Assembly: GCA_019637875.1 (NCBI GenBank)
Contig: JAHBUW010000004.1
Coordinates: 181,611 to 245,610 of the forward strand
Direction of reading: 5' to 3'
DNA from: Pseudobdellovibrionaceae bacterium
Lineage (GTDB): Bacteria > Bdellovibrionota > Bdellovibrionia > Bdellovibrionales > Bdellovibrionaceae
DNA: 64,000 nucleotides
Shown here: piece after piece, positions 33,223 through 40,851 of the stretch
Numbering within the stretch: position 1 is the stretch's first letter
Layout: each line of letters opens with the position of its first letter
Translations under genes and position numbers: made by a program
Notes under the pieces: generated by a model
What the model was told of the DNA's origin: nothing
Seen by the model: the letters and a program-made list of their open reading frames with translations, nothing else
Databases searched by the model: none

Positions 33223-34405
33223 GCAGCTGTCCTTGTAGCGACCAGTTGTCGGGAGAGGCTTCTTCGCTTGAGACCTGACGCATGTGCCATGCGTTCACGC
33301 GGAACTCCAGGCGATTGATCGGGAACATCAGGAGGCCGATGCCGGTCTTCCACTGTTCCGGCGTGTTGGCCGCGGTATCGCCGTTGTAGCGCTCAAGATT
33401 GACGAGCAGGTTGTAGCCGCGCGACATCTCGACGTAGCTTTCGACGAACGTGTAGCTGCCGTTACCGGACGTGCCGAGGGACTTGTCGATCTTTTGCGTG
33501 AGGCCGTATTCGAACATGATGGCCGAACCCTTCGCGAGGGCCTGTCGCCAATGCACGCCCGCCAGCATGATCGACTTCTCGAGATCGTTGTTCGAACGCA
33601 GGAATGAAAAACCGCCGCGCATTCGCGGCGCGAAATCGTATTCACTCCACAGCGAAAATCCCTTTTGTTCGCCCTTGGGGTTCAACGAGGCCTGATCGCC
33701 GACGAAGACGTTGCCGGCGATCTCGTAGTTTTCTTGGACGTAATGCGCGATCACACCGTGGGACTGCGTGTTCTGATTCAGCTCTTGGGGCAGACGCTGG
33801 AACGACGTGTGGTCAAGGTTGCGGATGCCGTAGGCTTTGTCCAGTTTACCGAGGTAAAGCCAGAACGGCTCGCCGATCTGCACGCGCGCGAAATACTCGC
33901 GCGGCAGAAAACGGTTCACGCTGTTTTTTTGCGAGGTCTCGGCGTTCGGAATGTAGCCCGCCGTGTAGGTGAAGCTGTATTTCTGGTCGCGATCGAAGTA
34001 GGCGGTGCCGCCGAAATCGATCTGCATGTGGTAGTACTTTTGTTGGGCGTTGCCCGAGCCCGGATTTCGTTGGACCAAGATGCCGCGATACTTCGCGTGC
34101 GGACGGATCCACCACGGCAGGTTTTCGGGATTGCCCGCGAAGCCCGACAGCTCCGAAATGCGATCCAGCTTCACGCTTTTGGGGTAGAGTGCCCGCGACG
34201 AGATTTCGGCCGCCCAAAGACCGCGTCCGTAGTCGTTGATGGGGCCGCCGCCCAGACCGTTCGTGTGGCAGGTCAGACAGCTCGAATAGCCGTAGCCGAT
34301 AAAGTTCGGGTAAGCGTGGGCGGGCTTTCCCGCCAAGAAGAGCGAGACTCCGAAGAGAAAGCCGATGAGATTCTTCGTTGGGACTTTCACCGGGTCATTC
34401 GACAT
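33209..34405 (-). CDS. Outer-membrane beta-barrel with an N-terminal CxxCH motif
   Basis: The predicted protein has 398 residues from ATG 34405. The signal peptide ends near KPAHAYP. SSCLTCHTNGLGGGPINDYG at about residues 40-60 is a haem c motif. The remaining 330 residues have amphipathic strands with aromatic girdles (YSFTYTAGYIP, AGNVFVGDQASL, FRVNAWHMRQVS), typical of a porin-like barrel. A CxxCH at the entry of a barrel recalls outer-membrane electron-transfer proteins. It is upstream of, and overlaps, the smaller barrel protein gene. Confidence 0.78.
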   Translation of the reverse strand: MSNDPVKVPTKNLIGFLFGVSLFLAGKPAHAYPNFIGYGYSSCLTCHTNGLGGGPINDYGRGLWAAEISSRALYPKSVKLDRISELSGFAGNPENLPWWIRPHAKYRGILVQRNPGSGNAQQKYYHMQIDFGGTAYFDRDQKYSFTYTAGYIPNAETSQKNSVNRFLPREYFARVQIGEPFWLYLGKLDKAYGIRNLDHTSFQRLPQELNQNTQSHGVIAHYVQENYEIAGNVFVGDQASLNPKGEQKGFSLWSEYDFAPRMRGGFSFLRSNNDLEKSIMLAGVHWRQALAKGSAIMFEYGLTQKIDKSLGTSGNGSYTFVESYVEMSRGYNLLVNLERYNGDTAANTPEQWKTGIGLLMFPINRLEFRVNAWHMRQVSSEEASPDNWSLQGQLRVSL

Positions 34406-34434
34406 TAGGACCAAGGGCCGGGTCAAAAAGAAAA

Positions 34435-34456
34435 ACGGGATTCTCGCGAATCCCGT
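34435..34456 (-). terminator. Terminator of the Lys/His-rich peptide gene
   Basis: ACGGGATTC and GAATCCCGT form a perfect 9-bp stem with a 4-nt loop; the minus strand continues TTTTCTTTTTG. It separates the 87-aa protein gene from the barrel operon. Confidence 0.88.
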
Positions 34457-34465
34457 CGGTGCCGA

Positions 34466-34729
34466 TTACTCGCCCATTCCCGAGTCACCTTCTTCGGTGA
34501 CCGGAGGCATCTCGCCGCCCAAGTCCTCGTGGGACTCGATCGACTCGGTTTTCGGCGCGGCCTTTTCGGCTTTTTTGCCTTTGGCCTTCTTGGTGTGAGC
34601 CTTCGCGCCTTTGTGGGCTTTCGCTTTGTGAGCTTTCGCCTTGCCTTTGCCTTCGTGGTGGTCGGCGTGCGCACCGGCCATCATCACGAAACTCGCGAGA
34701 ATAGCCGCAGCAATCCCCAGCTTCTTCAT
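34466..34729 (-). CDS. Small exported Lys/Ala/His-rich protein
   Basis: The predicted protein has 87 residues, with AAGGAG 6 bases ahead of ATG 34729. The signal peptide ends at GAHADH. The mature part begins DHHEGKGKAKAHKAKAHKG, a repetitive Lys/Ala/His stretch, and ends in an acidic tail (GGEMPPVTEEGDSGMGE). The His residues could bind metals and the basic repeats could bind polyanions; no family is recognised. It has its own terminator. Confidence 0.75.
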   Translation of the reverse strand: MKKLGIAAAILASFVMMAGAHADHHEGKGKAKAHKAKAHKGAKAHTKKAKGKKAEKAAPKTESIESHEDLGGEMPPVTEEGDSGMGE

Positions 34730-34993
34730 GTTGTCTCCTTGAGTGTGATCCCCGAAATGGGGTCACGTGACTGTAGCCCCAGTGTATGCCAATGCCGTGG
34801 GTCGACAACGGTCACAAGGTCGGGCTGCGCCTCGTCATGGGTGTTTCATTCTGGCCCGTCGATTTGCAGGCCAGTGTCCGAGGCGAGTCGACACCAAAGG
34901 CATCACTCTGAGACGAAAATTTCGCGAAAGCCAATGCGTTTTAACTGGGGTTCGGCACCAAACTTGTAAAGGAATTGTGACAGGAGACGACGC

Positions 34994-35485
34994 ATGTTGA
35001 ACGTAAGAACCTTCCAAACGAACGAAGATTTCTGGCCCGCATTCTTGCGCGCCACGCTTCTGAAGTTGGATACGTTCGCGATCTTCGTGAGCATCAGCGT
35101 CGTCGTTTATATGCTCGTCGCGTGGATCTCGGGACCGGTAGCGATCGAGCCCGTCGCGGGGCTTGCGGAAGTGAAAACCGAATACCGCGCCCGTATGGCC
35201 ACCCGCGAGCCGCAATCGTTGCCGACGCCGGTCGCGGTTCGTCCCGTGCCCGTTCGCCCTGTGGCGGAGCGTATGCGTGCGAATACGAATGAACGCCAAG
35301 TCGTCGCGGTCCCCGTGGCCGCACGTCCCAAAACGATCGCCATGCCCGCCGCGCGACCGGTGAAACCGGTCGCCAAAAAACGCGTCGAGGCGCCCGCGAA
35401 ATCAGCGGTCAAGCCGAAAGCGAAAACCGCGGGTCGCACCGTGGCGGACGCGAAACGCGTGTCCGAAAAGTCCCGTCGGAATTGA
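34994..35485 (+). CDS. Single-pass membrane protein with TonB-like Pro/Lys/Ala tail
   Basis: The predicted protein has 163 residues, with CAGGAGA 8 bases ahead of ATG 34994. One membrane helix (about 27-48, FAIFVSISVVVYMLVAWI) follows a short cytoplasmic stretch. The rest is low complexity, rich in Val, Pro, Lys, Arg and Ala (PTPVAVRPVPVRPVAER, then VKPVAKKRVEAPAKSAVKPK). This resembles the periplasm-spanning linker of TonB but lacks a TonB C-terminal domain. It is followed after 41 bases by the aldose dehydrogenase gene. Confidence 0.7.
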   Translation: MLNVRTFQTNEDFWPAFLRATLLKLDTFAIFVSISVVVYMLVAWISGPVAIEPVAGLAEVKTEYRARMATREPQSLPTPVAVRPVPVRPVAERMRANTNERQVVAVPVAARPKTIAMPAARPVKPVAKKRVEAPAKSAVKPKAKTAGRTVADAKRVSEKSRRN

Positions 35486-35526
35486 TTCCGCTTGGCCCGC
35501 GCCCGCGCCGTCGTTACTTTGGGCGC

Positions 35527-36672
35527 ATGAAAAACTCCATTTTCAAATTTCTGCTGATCCTTACGTCCACCGTGACGGGCTCTTTCGCGTTCGCGGCTCC
35601 GCAGGTTGTGCGTGAGCTCGAGACGTTCAAAACCTCCGCCGGCGAGGTGCAGCTGGAGTCTTTGGTGAAGGGCCTCGACGTCATTTGGGGTTTTGATTTT
35701 CTTCCCGGCGGGGACATCGTCCTCACCGAGCGCCCCGGGCGCATGAAGATTTATCGCGCGTCTTCGCACAAGTTGGAAGAGGTGAAGGGCTTGCCGACGA
35801 TCCGCACGGGCGGCCAGGGTGGGCTTCTCGATGTGCGCGTGCATCCGGACTTCGACAAAAACGCGCTCGTCTTTTTCACCTATGTCGAGGGCCGCGCGAA
35901 AGGCGAGGCGACCACCGTGCTGGCGCGCGCGGAGTTGCGGGGCGCCGAGCTTCGGAATTTCAAAAAACTCGTCGTCAGCGAAGCCTGGACCGACGAGGAT
36001 ATCCACTTCGGCTCGCGCATCGAGTTCGACGGCAAAGACAAGGTGTGGTTCACCATCGGGGACCGCAACGAGCGTCCCCGCGTGCAGGATCTCGCGCATC
36101 ACAACGGAAAAATCCTGCGCGTGGATTTGGACGGCAAGCCCGCCGCGGGAAATCCGTTTCTGAATCGCAAGGACGCCCGTCCCGAGATCTATTCCTCGGG
36201 GCATCGTAGCCCCCAAGGCCTCGCCATTGACCCCGTGACGGGCCGACTGTGGCTTTCCGAAATGGGCCCGCGCGGGGGCGATGAGATCAACCTCATCGTC
36301 GCCGGCGCGAACTACGGTTGGCCGGACGCCACTTACGGACGTGAGTACTACGGACCGAAGATCGGTGAAACTTCGAAGGCCGGTACCGTGCAGCCCGTGA
36401 AGTATTGGGTGCCGTCGATCTCTCCGTCGGGCCTGGCGTTTTACGCGGGCGAGGCCTTCCCCGCATGGAAAGGCCATCTCATCCTCGGCAATCTGAGCGG
36501 TCAGCATCTGCGCCGTCTGACCCTGAAAGGCGAACAGATCACCGAGGAAGAGACGTGGTTGAAAGACAAAGCCTGGCGCTTCCGCAGCGTACGTGCGGGG
36601 CCGAAAGGCGAAATCTATTTCGGAACCGATGAGGGGCGCTTGGCGCGGATTCAGCCCCTTCCGAAGAACTGA
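35527..36672 (+). CDS. Soluble PQQ-dependent aldose sugar dehydrogenase (YliI/Asd-like)
   Basis: The predicted protein has 381 residues from ATG 35527 with a signal peptide ending at FAFAAP. It is a six-bladed propeller of the GSDH family: GFDFLPGGDIVLTERPGRM, then GGQGGLLDVRVHPDF with the active-site His, HHNGKILRVDLDGKP, then SGHRSPQGLAIDP and GPRGGDEINLI and NYGWPDATYG. These blocks match E. coli YliI, which oxidises aldoses with PQQ in the periplasm. No PQQ biosynthesis genes lie in the window. The stop is 2 bases from the stop of the convergent PilZ gene. Confidence 0.9.
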   Translation: MKNSIFKFLLILTSTVTGSFAFAAPQVVRELETFKTSAGEVQLESLVKGLDVIWGFDFLPGGDIVLTERPGRMKIYRASSHKLEEVKGLPTIRTGGQGGLLDVRVHPDFDKNALVFFTYVEGRAKGEATTVLARAELRGAELRNFKKLVVSEAWTDEDIHFGSRIEFDGKDKVWFTIGDRNERPRVQDLAHHNGKILRVDLDGKPAAGNPFLNRKDARPEIYSSGHRSPQGLAIDPVTGRLWLSEMGPRGGDEINLIVAGANYGWPDATYGREYYGPKIGETSKAGTVQPVKYWVPSISPSGLAFYAGEAFPAWKGHLILGNLSGQHLRRLTLKGEQITEEETWLKDKAWRFRSVRAGPKGEIYFGTDEGRLARIQPLPKN

Positions 36673-36674
36673 TT

Positions 36675-37139
36675 CTAAGCGGCGGTCGCGATGCCGTTGC
36701 GCTCGAGGCGACTGAGGAACTCACGGTAAGGGGTCAGCGTTTGCGCGGGCACCCAGGTGAATTGCAGGCGGTGACCCTCGTCGTGATTGCCGACCGCTTT
36801 CGCCTTGAACATATAGTACTCGAAAGGTCCTTCTTCTTTTTCTTCGATCATCAGGACTTCAAGGCCCACGTATTGAAATTCTTGGGGAAGGCGATCGGTC
36901 AGGCGAAGGCCTCCCTCCGAGATGTTTTCCGTTTTAGTGCGAAAACTCGAGTTGGCGGAGTAGACCACCGTGGTGACTTGCGCGTCAAAACGGGGGTGAC
37001 GTCGTCGATCCGTTGCGGGTCGGAAGTTGATCGCCGTCCCCTCATCGTCGAGCGCATCCAGTTCAATCCTCTCAGGCTCCCCAACCTGGGTGATTTCGGT
37101 GATTTCATCATCCTCAATGTCCGTCGGAAACTTCGGCAC
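36675..37139 (-). CDS. PilZ-domain protein, probable c-di-GMP receptor
   Basis: The predicted protein has 154 residues from GTG 37139. The PilZ signature is complete: RRRHPRF at residues 45-51 (the RxxxR motif) and TENISEGGLRL about 20 residues later (the N/DxSxxG motif). The first 40 residues are acidic and probably flexible. It likely binds cyclic di-GMP in the cytoplasm and relays it to an unknown target. The leader has a run of nine G on the coding strand (37147-37155), 7 bases before the start, acting as the SD. Confidence 0.88.
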   Translation of the reverse strand: MPKFPTDIEDDEITEITQVGEPERIELDALDDEGTAINFRPATDRRRHPRFDAQVTTVVYSANSSFRTKTENISEGGLRLTDRLPQEFQYVGLEVLMIEEKEEGPFEYYMFKAKAVGNHDEGHRLQFTWVPAQTLTPYREFLSRLERNGIATAA

Positions 37140-37438
37140 GTATAGACCCCCCCCCGGTGAAAGAACAAAGAAGGAGGGTAGCGAGTCCCCCTTCGCTGAG
37201 GAAGATCTAAAGCAATATGAAAGCCACGCTTCGTAAACGATTAACGCCTGCGCCGCGCGGAGCGAGTGTCTTAATTTGGTGAGGTTCGTGTCTCACTCTG
37301 AAGAGGAAACTCGCGCAATTTCAGGGGGCTGTCCTCACTCGTGACTACAGAGTTTTCATCGTCGAGAGTTCGACAATATTTTTTGTGAAAGGCTGGCCAA
37401 GCGAGGGCAAAACGACTATAGGTCAAAGGGTGATTTCC
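37140..37438. promoter_or_regulatory. Divergent intergenic region between PilZ and aminotransferase genes
   Basis: This 299-bp gap must hold both promoters. It contains a C9 run at 37147-37155 (G9 on the PilZ strand) and an in-frame GTG at 37385 that would lengthen the aminotransferase by 18 residues. Apart from the homopolymer no strong repeat or hairpin is seen. Confidence 0.55.
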
Positions 37439-38482
37439 GTGCAAAAGACCTCCACGCCCAAGACGCGGCCGACCGACGACAAGTTGGGCTTTGGCCAATA
37501 TTTCACCGATCACATGTTCGTTGCCGAATATGAAGAAGGCAAAGGCTGGGATGCCGGGAAAGTCGTGCCCTATGCGCCTTTCCAGATGGATCCCGCCGCG
37601 AGTGTCTTGCACTACGGCCAAGCGCTGTTCGAAGGCGTGAAGGCCTTCCCGCAGAAAGCGGGGGGCATTAAAGTGTTCCGCCCGGACTTCAACGCCGATC
37701 GATTGCGCAGTGGGGCCGAGCGCCTTTGTTTGCCCCAACCTCCGAAAGATCTCGTCGTGGAAGGGATGAAGGCGCTCCTGCGCGCCGATGCCGACTGGAT
37801 GCCCAAGGCGCGCGGCACGTCGATGTACGTGCGTCCGACCTTGATCGGCACCGAAGGCTTCCTGGGCGTGCGCCCTTCGCGCAAGGCGATCTTCTTCGTG
37901 ATCTTGTCGCCCGTGGGTCGCTACTACAAAGAGGGCTCCGAGTCGGTGCGCATCTGGATCGAAAAAGAAGATCTGCGTGCGGCGCCCGGTGGCCTCGGCG
38001 CGACCAAAGCGGGCGCGAATTACGCGGCCTCGCTGCGCGCGGCTTTGCGCGCGAAAGACCGCGGCTACGCGCAGGTCCTGTGGACCGATGTCACCCACAA
38101 GTTCGTGGAAGAGGTCGGCACGATGAACGTCTTCTTCAAACTTGCGGGCAAGGTGCTGACTCCGGCGCTGAACGGTTCGATCCTCGAGGGTGGCACGCGC
38201 CGCGCTTGTTTGGAACTCCTGCGCGCGGACGGTCTGGCGGTGGAAGAGCGCGCGGTGTCTTTAGACGAAATTCGCGCGGCCTGGAAAGCGGGACAGCTCG
38301 AAGAGGTCTTCGGCACCGGCACGGCCGCGGTCGTGACTCCGGTCGAATGCCTGGCCTCCGCAGACGAAGTCTGGGAGCTCCCCAAAGGCTTCGGCCCCAC
38401 CGCGAAGCGCCTCTATGAGCGCATCACCTCGATCCAATACGGCGAGGCTCCCGACACCTTCGGCTGGCTGCAAGAGATCTAA
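37439..38482 (+). CDS. ilvE: Branched-chain amino acid aminotransferase (class IV, BCAT type II)
   Basis: The predicted protein has 347 residues from GTG 37439, chosen for AAAGGG 8 bases ahead; GTG 37430 and 37385 are alternatives. Motifs include LHYGQALFEGVKAFPQ, then RPDFNADRLRSGAERLCLP and VRPTLIGTEGFLGVRPS. The PLP-binding Lys lies in GATKAGANYAASL, followed by HKFVEEVGTMNVFF and GTGTAAVVTPV. The enzyme transfers the amino group between Leu/Ile/Val and 2-oxoglutarate in the cytosol. Length and motifs fit BCAT type II rather than the shorter E. coli type. Confidence 0.93.
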   Translation: MQKTSTPKTRPTDDKLGFGQYFTDHMFVAEYEEGKGWDAGKVVPYAPFQMDPAASVLHYGQALFEGVKAFPQKAGGIKVFRPDFNADRLRSGAERLCLPQPPKDLVVEGMKALLRADADWMPKARGTSMYVRPTLIGTEGFLGVRPSRKAIFFVILSPVGRYYKEGSESVRIWIEKEDLRAAPGGLGATKAGANYAASLRAALRAKDRGYAQVLWTDVTHKFVEEVGTMNVFFKLAGKVLTPALNGSILEGGTRRACLELLRADGLAVEERAVSLDEIRAAWKAGQLEEVFGTGTAAVVTPVECLASADEVWELPKGFGPTAKRLYERITSIQYGEAPDTFGWLQEI

Positions 38483-38484
38483 AA

Positions 38485-38535
38485 GGTACCACGTACCGCA
38501 GGCGGTACCATGTACCGCGTGCGGTACGTGGTACC
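38485..38535. repeat. 51-bp palindrome with three GGTACC sites
   Basis: GGTACCACGTACCGCA (38485-38500) and its exact reverse complement (38520-38535) flank a centre that is itself palindromic (GCGGTACCATGTACCGC). It fills the whole gap between two convergent genes. There is no T run, so if it is a terminator it is not the usual kind. Confidence 0.85.
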
Positions 38536-40182
38536 CTAAATCTTCGGGGCTTCGCGTTTGAAGATGTCGCCGCGTTTTTCGACGTAGTAGTCCCACGTGC
38601 CGTCGAAGACTTGGAGCGAGTTTTTGTGCAGCTCGAAGACCCGGGTCGTCAGTTCGCGCAGGAAGTGGCGATCGTGGCTGACCATCATGACGGTGCCCGG
38701 GAAGCTTTTGAGCGCATCCAGAAGCACGTCGCGTGACTGGATATCCAAGTGGTTCGTCGGCTCATCCAAAACCAAGAAGTTCAGCGGATTGGCGAGCAGT
38801 GTGGCGAGCACCACGCGGCTTTTTTCGCCGCCCGACAGGATCGAGATTTTTTTGTCGTGATCCTCGCCCGAGAACTTCATCGCGCCGAGAAGGTTTCTTA
38901 AGTAGCCCACGTTCTGGTGCGGGAAGTGCGATTGCAGCTCGTCGAGCAGCGTGTTCGCGGGATTCAGGATGTCCATGGAGCTTTGGCTGAAGTAGCCCAG
39001 CTGAATGGACGGACCGATCTGGTATTTGCCCGTGGTGGGTTGGGTCTGACCCGTCAGGACCTTCATGAGGGTCGACTTCCCGGCGCCGTTGATACCGACG
39101 ACGGCGACGCGGTCCAAACGGCGCACGAGGGCGCTGGCGTCCTTGAAGACGAGCTTTTCGCGGCCTTCGGGCGTCGTCCACGTTTTCTGTAAGCCTTCGA
39201 ACTTCACGACCTCGTCGCCGCCGCGTGGGGGCTCGGGCCACTGGAACTGGATTTCCTTTTCTTCGGGCGGGACTTCGATGATCTCGATCTTTTCGAGTTT
39301 CTTCACGCGCGACTGCACTTGTGCCGCGTGCGAAGCGCGGGCCGCGAAGCGGGCGATGAACTCATTCTCCTTTGCGAGCATGTCCTCTTGGCGTTTCGCC
39401 GAGGCGATCAGCTGCTCGTGACGGATCTTGCGCTCGCGTTCGTAGAAATCGTAGTCGCCGCCGTAGGTGGTGAGCGTCTTGTGGTTCACTTCGACGATCT
39501 TCGAGACCAAACGGTTCATGAAGTCGCGATCGTGGGAGGTCATGACGAGCGCGCCGGGAAATTGGCGCAGCCATTCCTCGAGCCAGATGATGCTTTCGAT
39601 ATCCAAATGGTTCGTCGGCTCGTCCATCAAAAGCAGATCGGGCTGCAGCGCCAGAATTTTCGCCAGCGCGATCCGCATCTTCCATCCGCCCGAAAAATGT
39701 TCGGTGGGGCGATTGTAGTCTTCGGGCCCGATCCCGAGTCCCGTCAGAATTTCCGCCGCACGCGACTCTAGCGAATAGCCGCCGATGCGGTCGAACTCGC
39801 TTTGCAGCTCGCCGTATTCCTCTAGGATTTTGGTCATTTCGTCTTCGCCGAGATCGGGGTCGGCCAGGCGCGCTTCGATCTCTTTGATGCGGGCTTGGAG
39901 TTTACCGAAGTCGCCGACGGCGCTCATGACCTCTTGCAAAGCGGTGCGGCCGCCCATCTCGGCGATGTTTTGCGAGAAGTAACCGATCTTCAAACGATCG
40001 GGTTTGGAAACGGTTCCTTCGTCGGGCGAATCTTCGCCGGTGATCAAGCGGAAGATGGTCGTTTTCCCGGCACCGTTCGGGCCGACGAGGCCGATTTTTT
40101 CGCCCTCGTTAATTTGCATCTGGGCTTTGCGATAAAGAATACGAGGACCAAATTGTTTGGTGACGCCGGAGAGATGAACCAT
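38536..40182 (-). CDS. ABC-F family ATPase
   Basis: The predicted protein has 548 residues from ATG 40182 (MVHLSGVTKQFG). Two ABC domains without membrane segments define ABC-F. Domain 1 has Walker A GLVGPNGAGKTT, signature HFSGGWKMR and Walker B LLLMDEPTNHLD. Domain 2 has GINGAGKST, LSGGEKSR and LVLDEPTNHLD. The interdomain linker (about 235-310) is charged and helical, as in ribosome-binding ABC-F factors. The EPTNHLDIES pattern fits the YbiT/Uup-type housekeeping group. It probably acts on the ribosomal E site. Confidence 0.93.
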   Translation of the reverse strand: MVHLSGVTKQFGPRILYRKAQMQINEGEKIGLVGPNGAGKTTIFRLITGEDSPDEGTVSKPDRLKIGYFSQNIAEMGGRTALQEVMSAVGDFGKLQARIKEIEARLADPDLGEDEMTKILEEYGELQSEFDRIGGYSLESRAAEILTGLGIGPEDYNRPTEHFSGGWKMRIALAKILALQPDLLLMDEPTNHLDIESIIWLEEWLRQFPGALVMTSHDRDFMNRLVSKIVEVNHKTLTTYGGDYDFYERERKIRHEQLIASAKRQEDMLAKENEFIARFAARASHAAQVQSRVKKLEKIEIIEVPPEEKEIQFQWPEPPRGGDEVVKFEGLQKTWTTPEGREKLVFKDASALVRRLDRVAVVGINGAGKSTLMKVLTGQTQPTTGKYQIGPSIQLGYFSQSSMDILNPANTLLDELQSHFPHQNVGYLRNLLGAMKFSGEDHDKKISILSGGEKSRVVLATLLANPLNFLVLDEPTNHLDIQSRDVLLDALKSFPGTVMMVSHDRHFLRELTTRVFELHKNSLQVFDGTWDYYVEKRGDIFKREAPKI

Positions 40183-40264
40183 AGTGCAAAGGTTGTCCCA
40201 TTGAAGGGTGCGCCAAGGCAAGGGCTTCGCTTGCCTTTTGGGCGGTCCAGGGGGATTTTCGGGC

Positions 40265-40699
40265 ATGCCCGAACTCGCCGCCGCCTATGTTGCAGGCCTT
40301 CTCACAAATTGGATCTTGGCCGCCGTCCTTATTCTTCGGGAGTGGCGTATTGAAGGCAGTCCGCGGATGCGGCAGGTGCAGCGGAATCTGGCCCCGCTGG
40401 GGCTGCGCTTTTCAAATTCACGGGATGGCGTTGTCGCCTTGGATGGAGAGCGCCCGCCGTCACAGATTCGCACCCTGATGTTCCTGGGGCTATTCTGTTC
40501 GATGGCCTCGTGGTTGGGACTCGTCTTTCAAATCATCATCGCGTTCTCGCTGGAAAAGCTCGCGCACCGAGAGCGGCACGCGCTTTTTGGCGGCGATCTC
40601 GCCGCGAAAGATCTGGGCGATGTGTCTCAAATCCGCGCGCTCTTGAGCCAGTCCAGTGAGTCTTTTCGCGAGCTGGACAAAACGGCCTCGCTCGGTTAA
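40265..40699 (+). CDS. Small membrane protein, unknown function
   Basis: The predicted protein has 144 residues from ATG 40265. There are two hydrophobic segments (about residues 2-22, LAAAYVAGLLTNWILAAVLI, and 77-101, TLMFLGLFCSMASWLGLVF) separated by a basic loop with WRIEGSPRMRQVQRNL. The C-terminus is a charged helix (DVSQIRALLSQSSESFREL). No family is recognised. It lies between two ABC-F genes and is divergent from the first one. Confidence 0.65.
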   Translation: MPELAAAYVAGLLTNWILAAVLILREWRIEGSPRMRQVQRNLAPLGLRFSNSRDGVVALDGERPPSQIRTLMFLGLFCSMASWLGLVFQIIIAFSLEKLAHRERHALFGGDLAAKDLGDVSQIRALLSQSSESFRELDKTASLG

Positions 40700-40851
40700 A
40701 TTGATTCTCGAAGGCCCCGCCTTCATTCTATGCGGAACTAATCTCGTTCACCTCATTCCAATTCCAGAACTCTGTCGTCGCCTCAAGCGCGACGACCGCG
40801 AATGAACTTCGGTCGCGCGTGCTTCGCGTGCGACCGGGAAACGAGATTTCT

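Noticed and set aside
34744..34767. GTGATCCCC/GGGGTCAC imperfect palindrome as an operator
   Set aside because: Short, one bulge, no regulator nearby; too weak to call.
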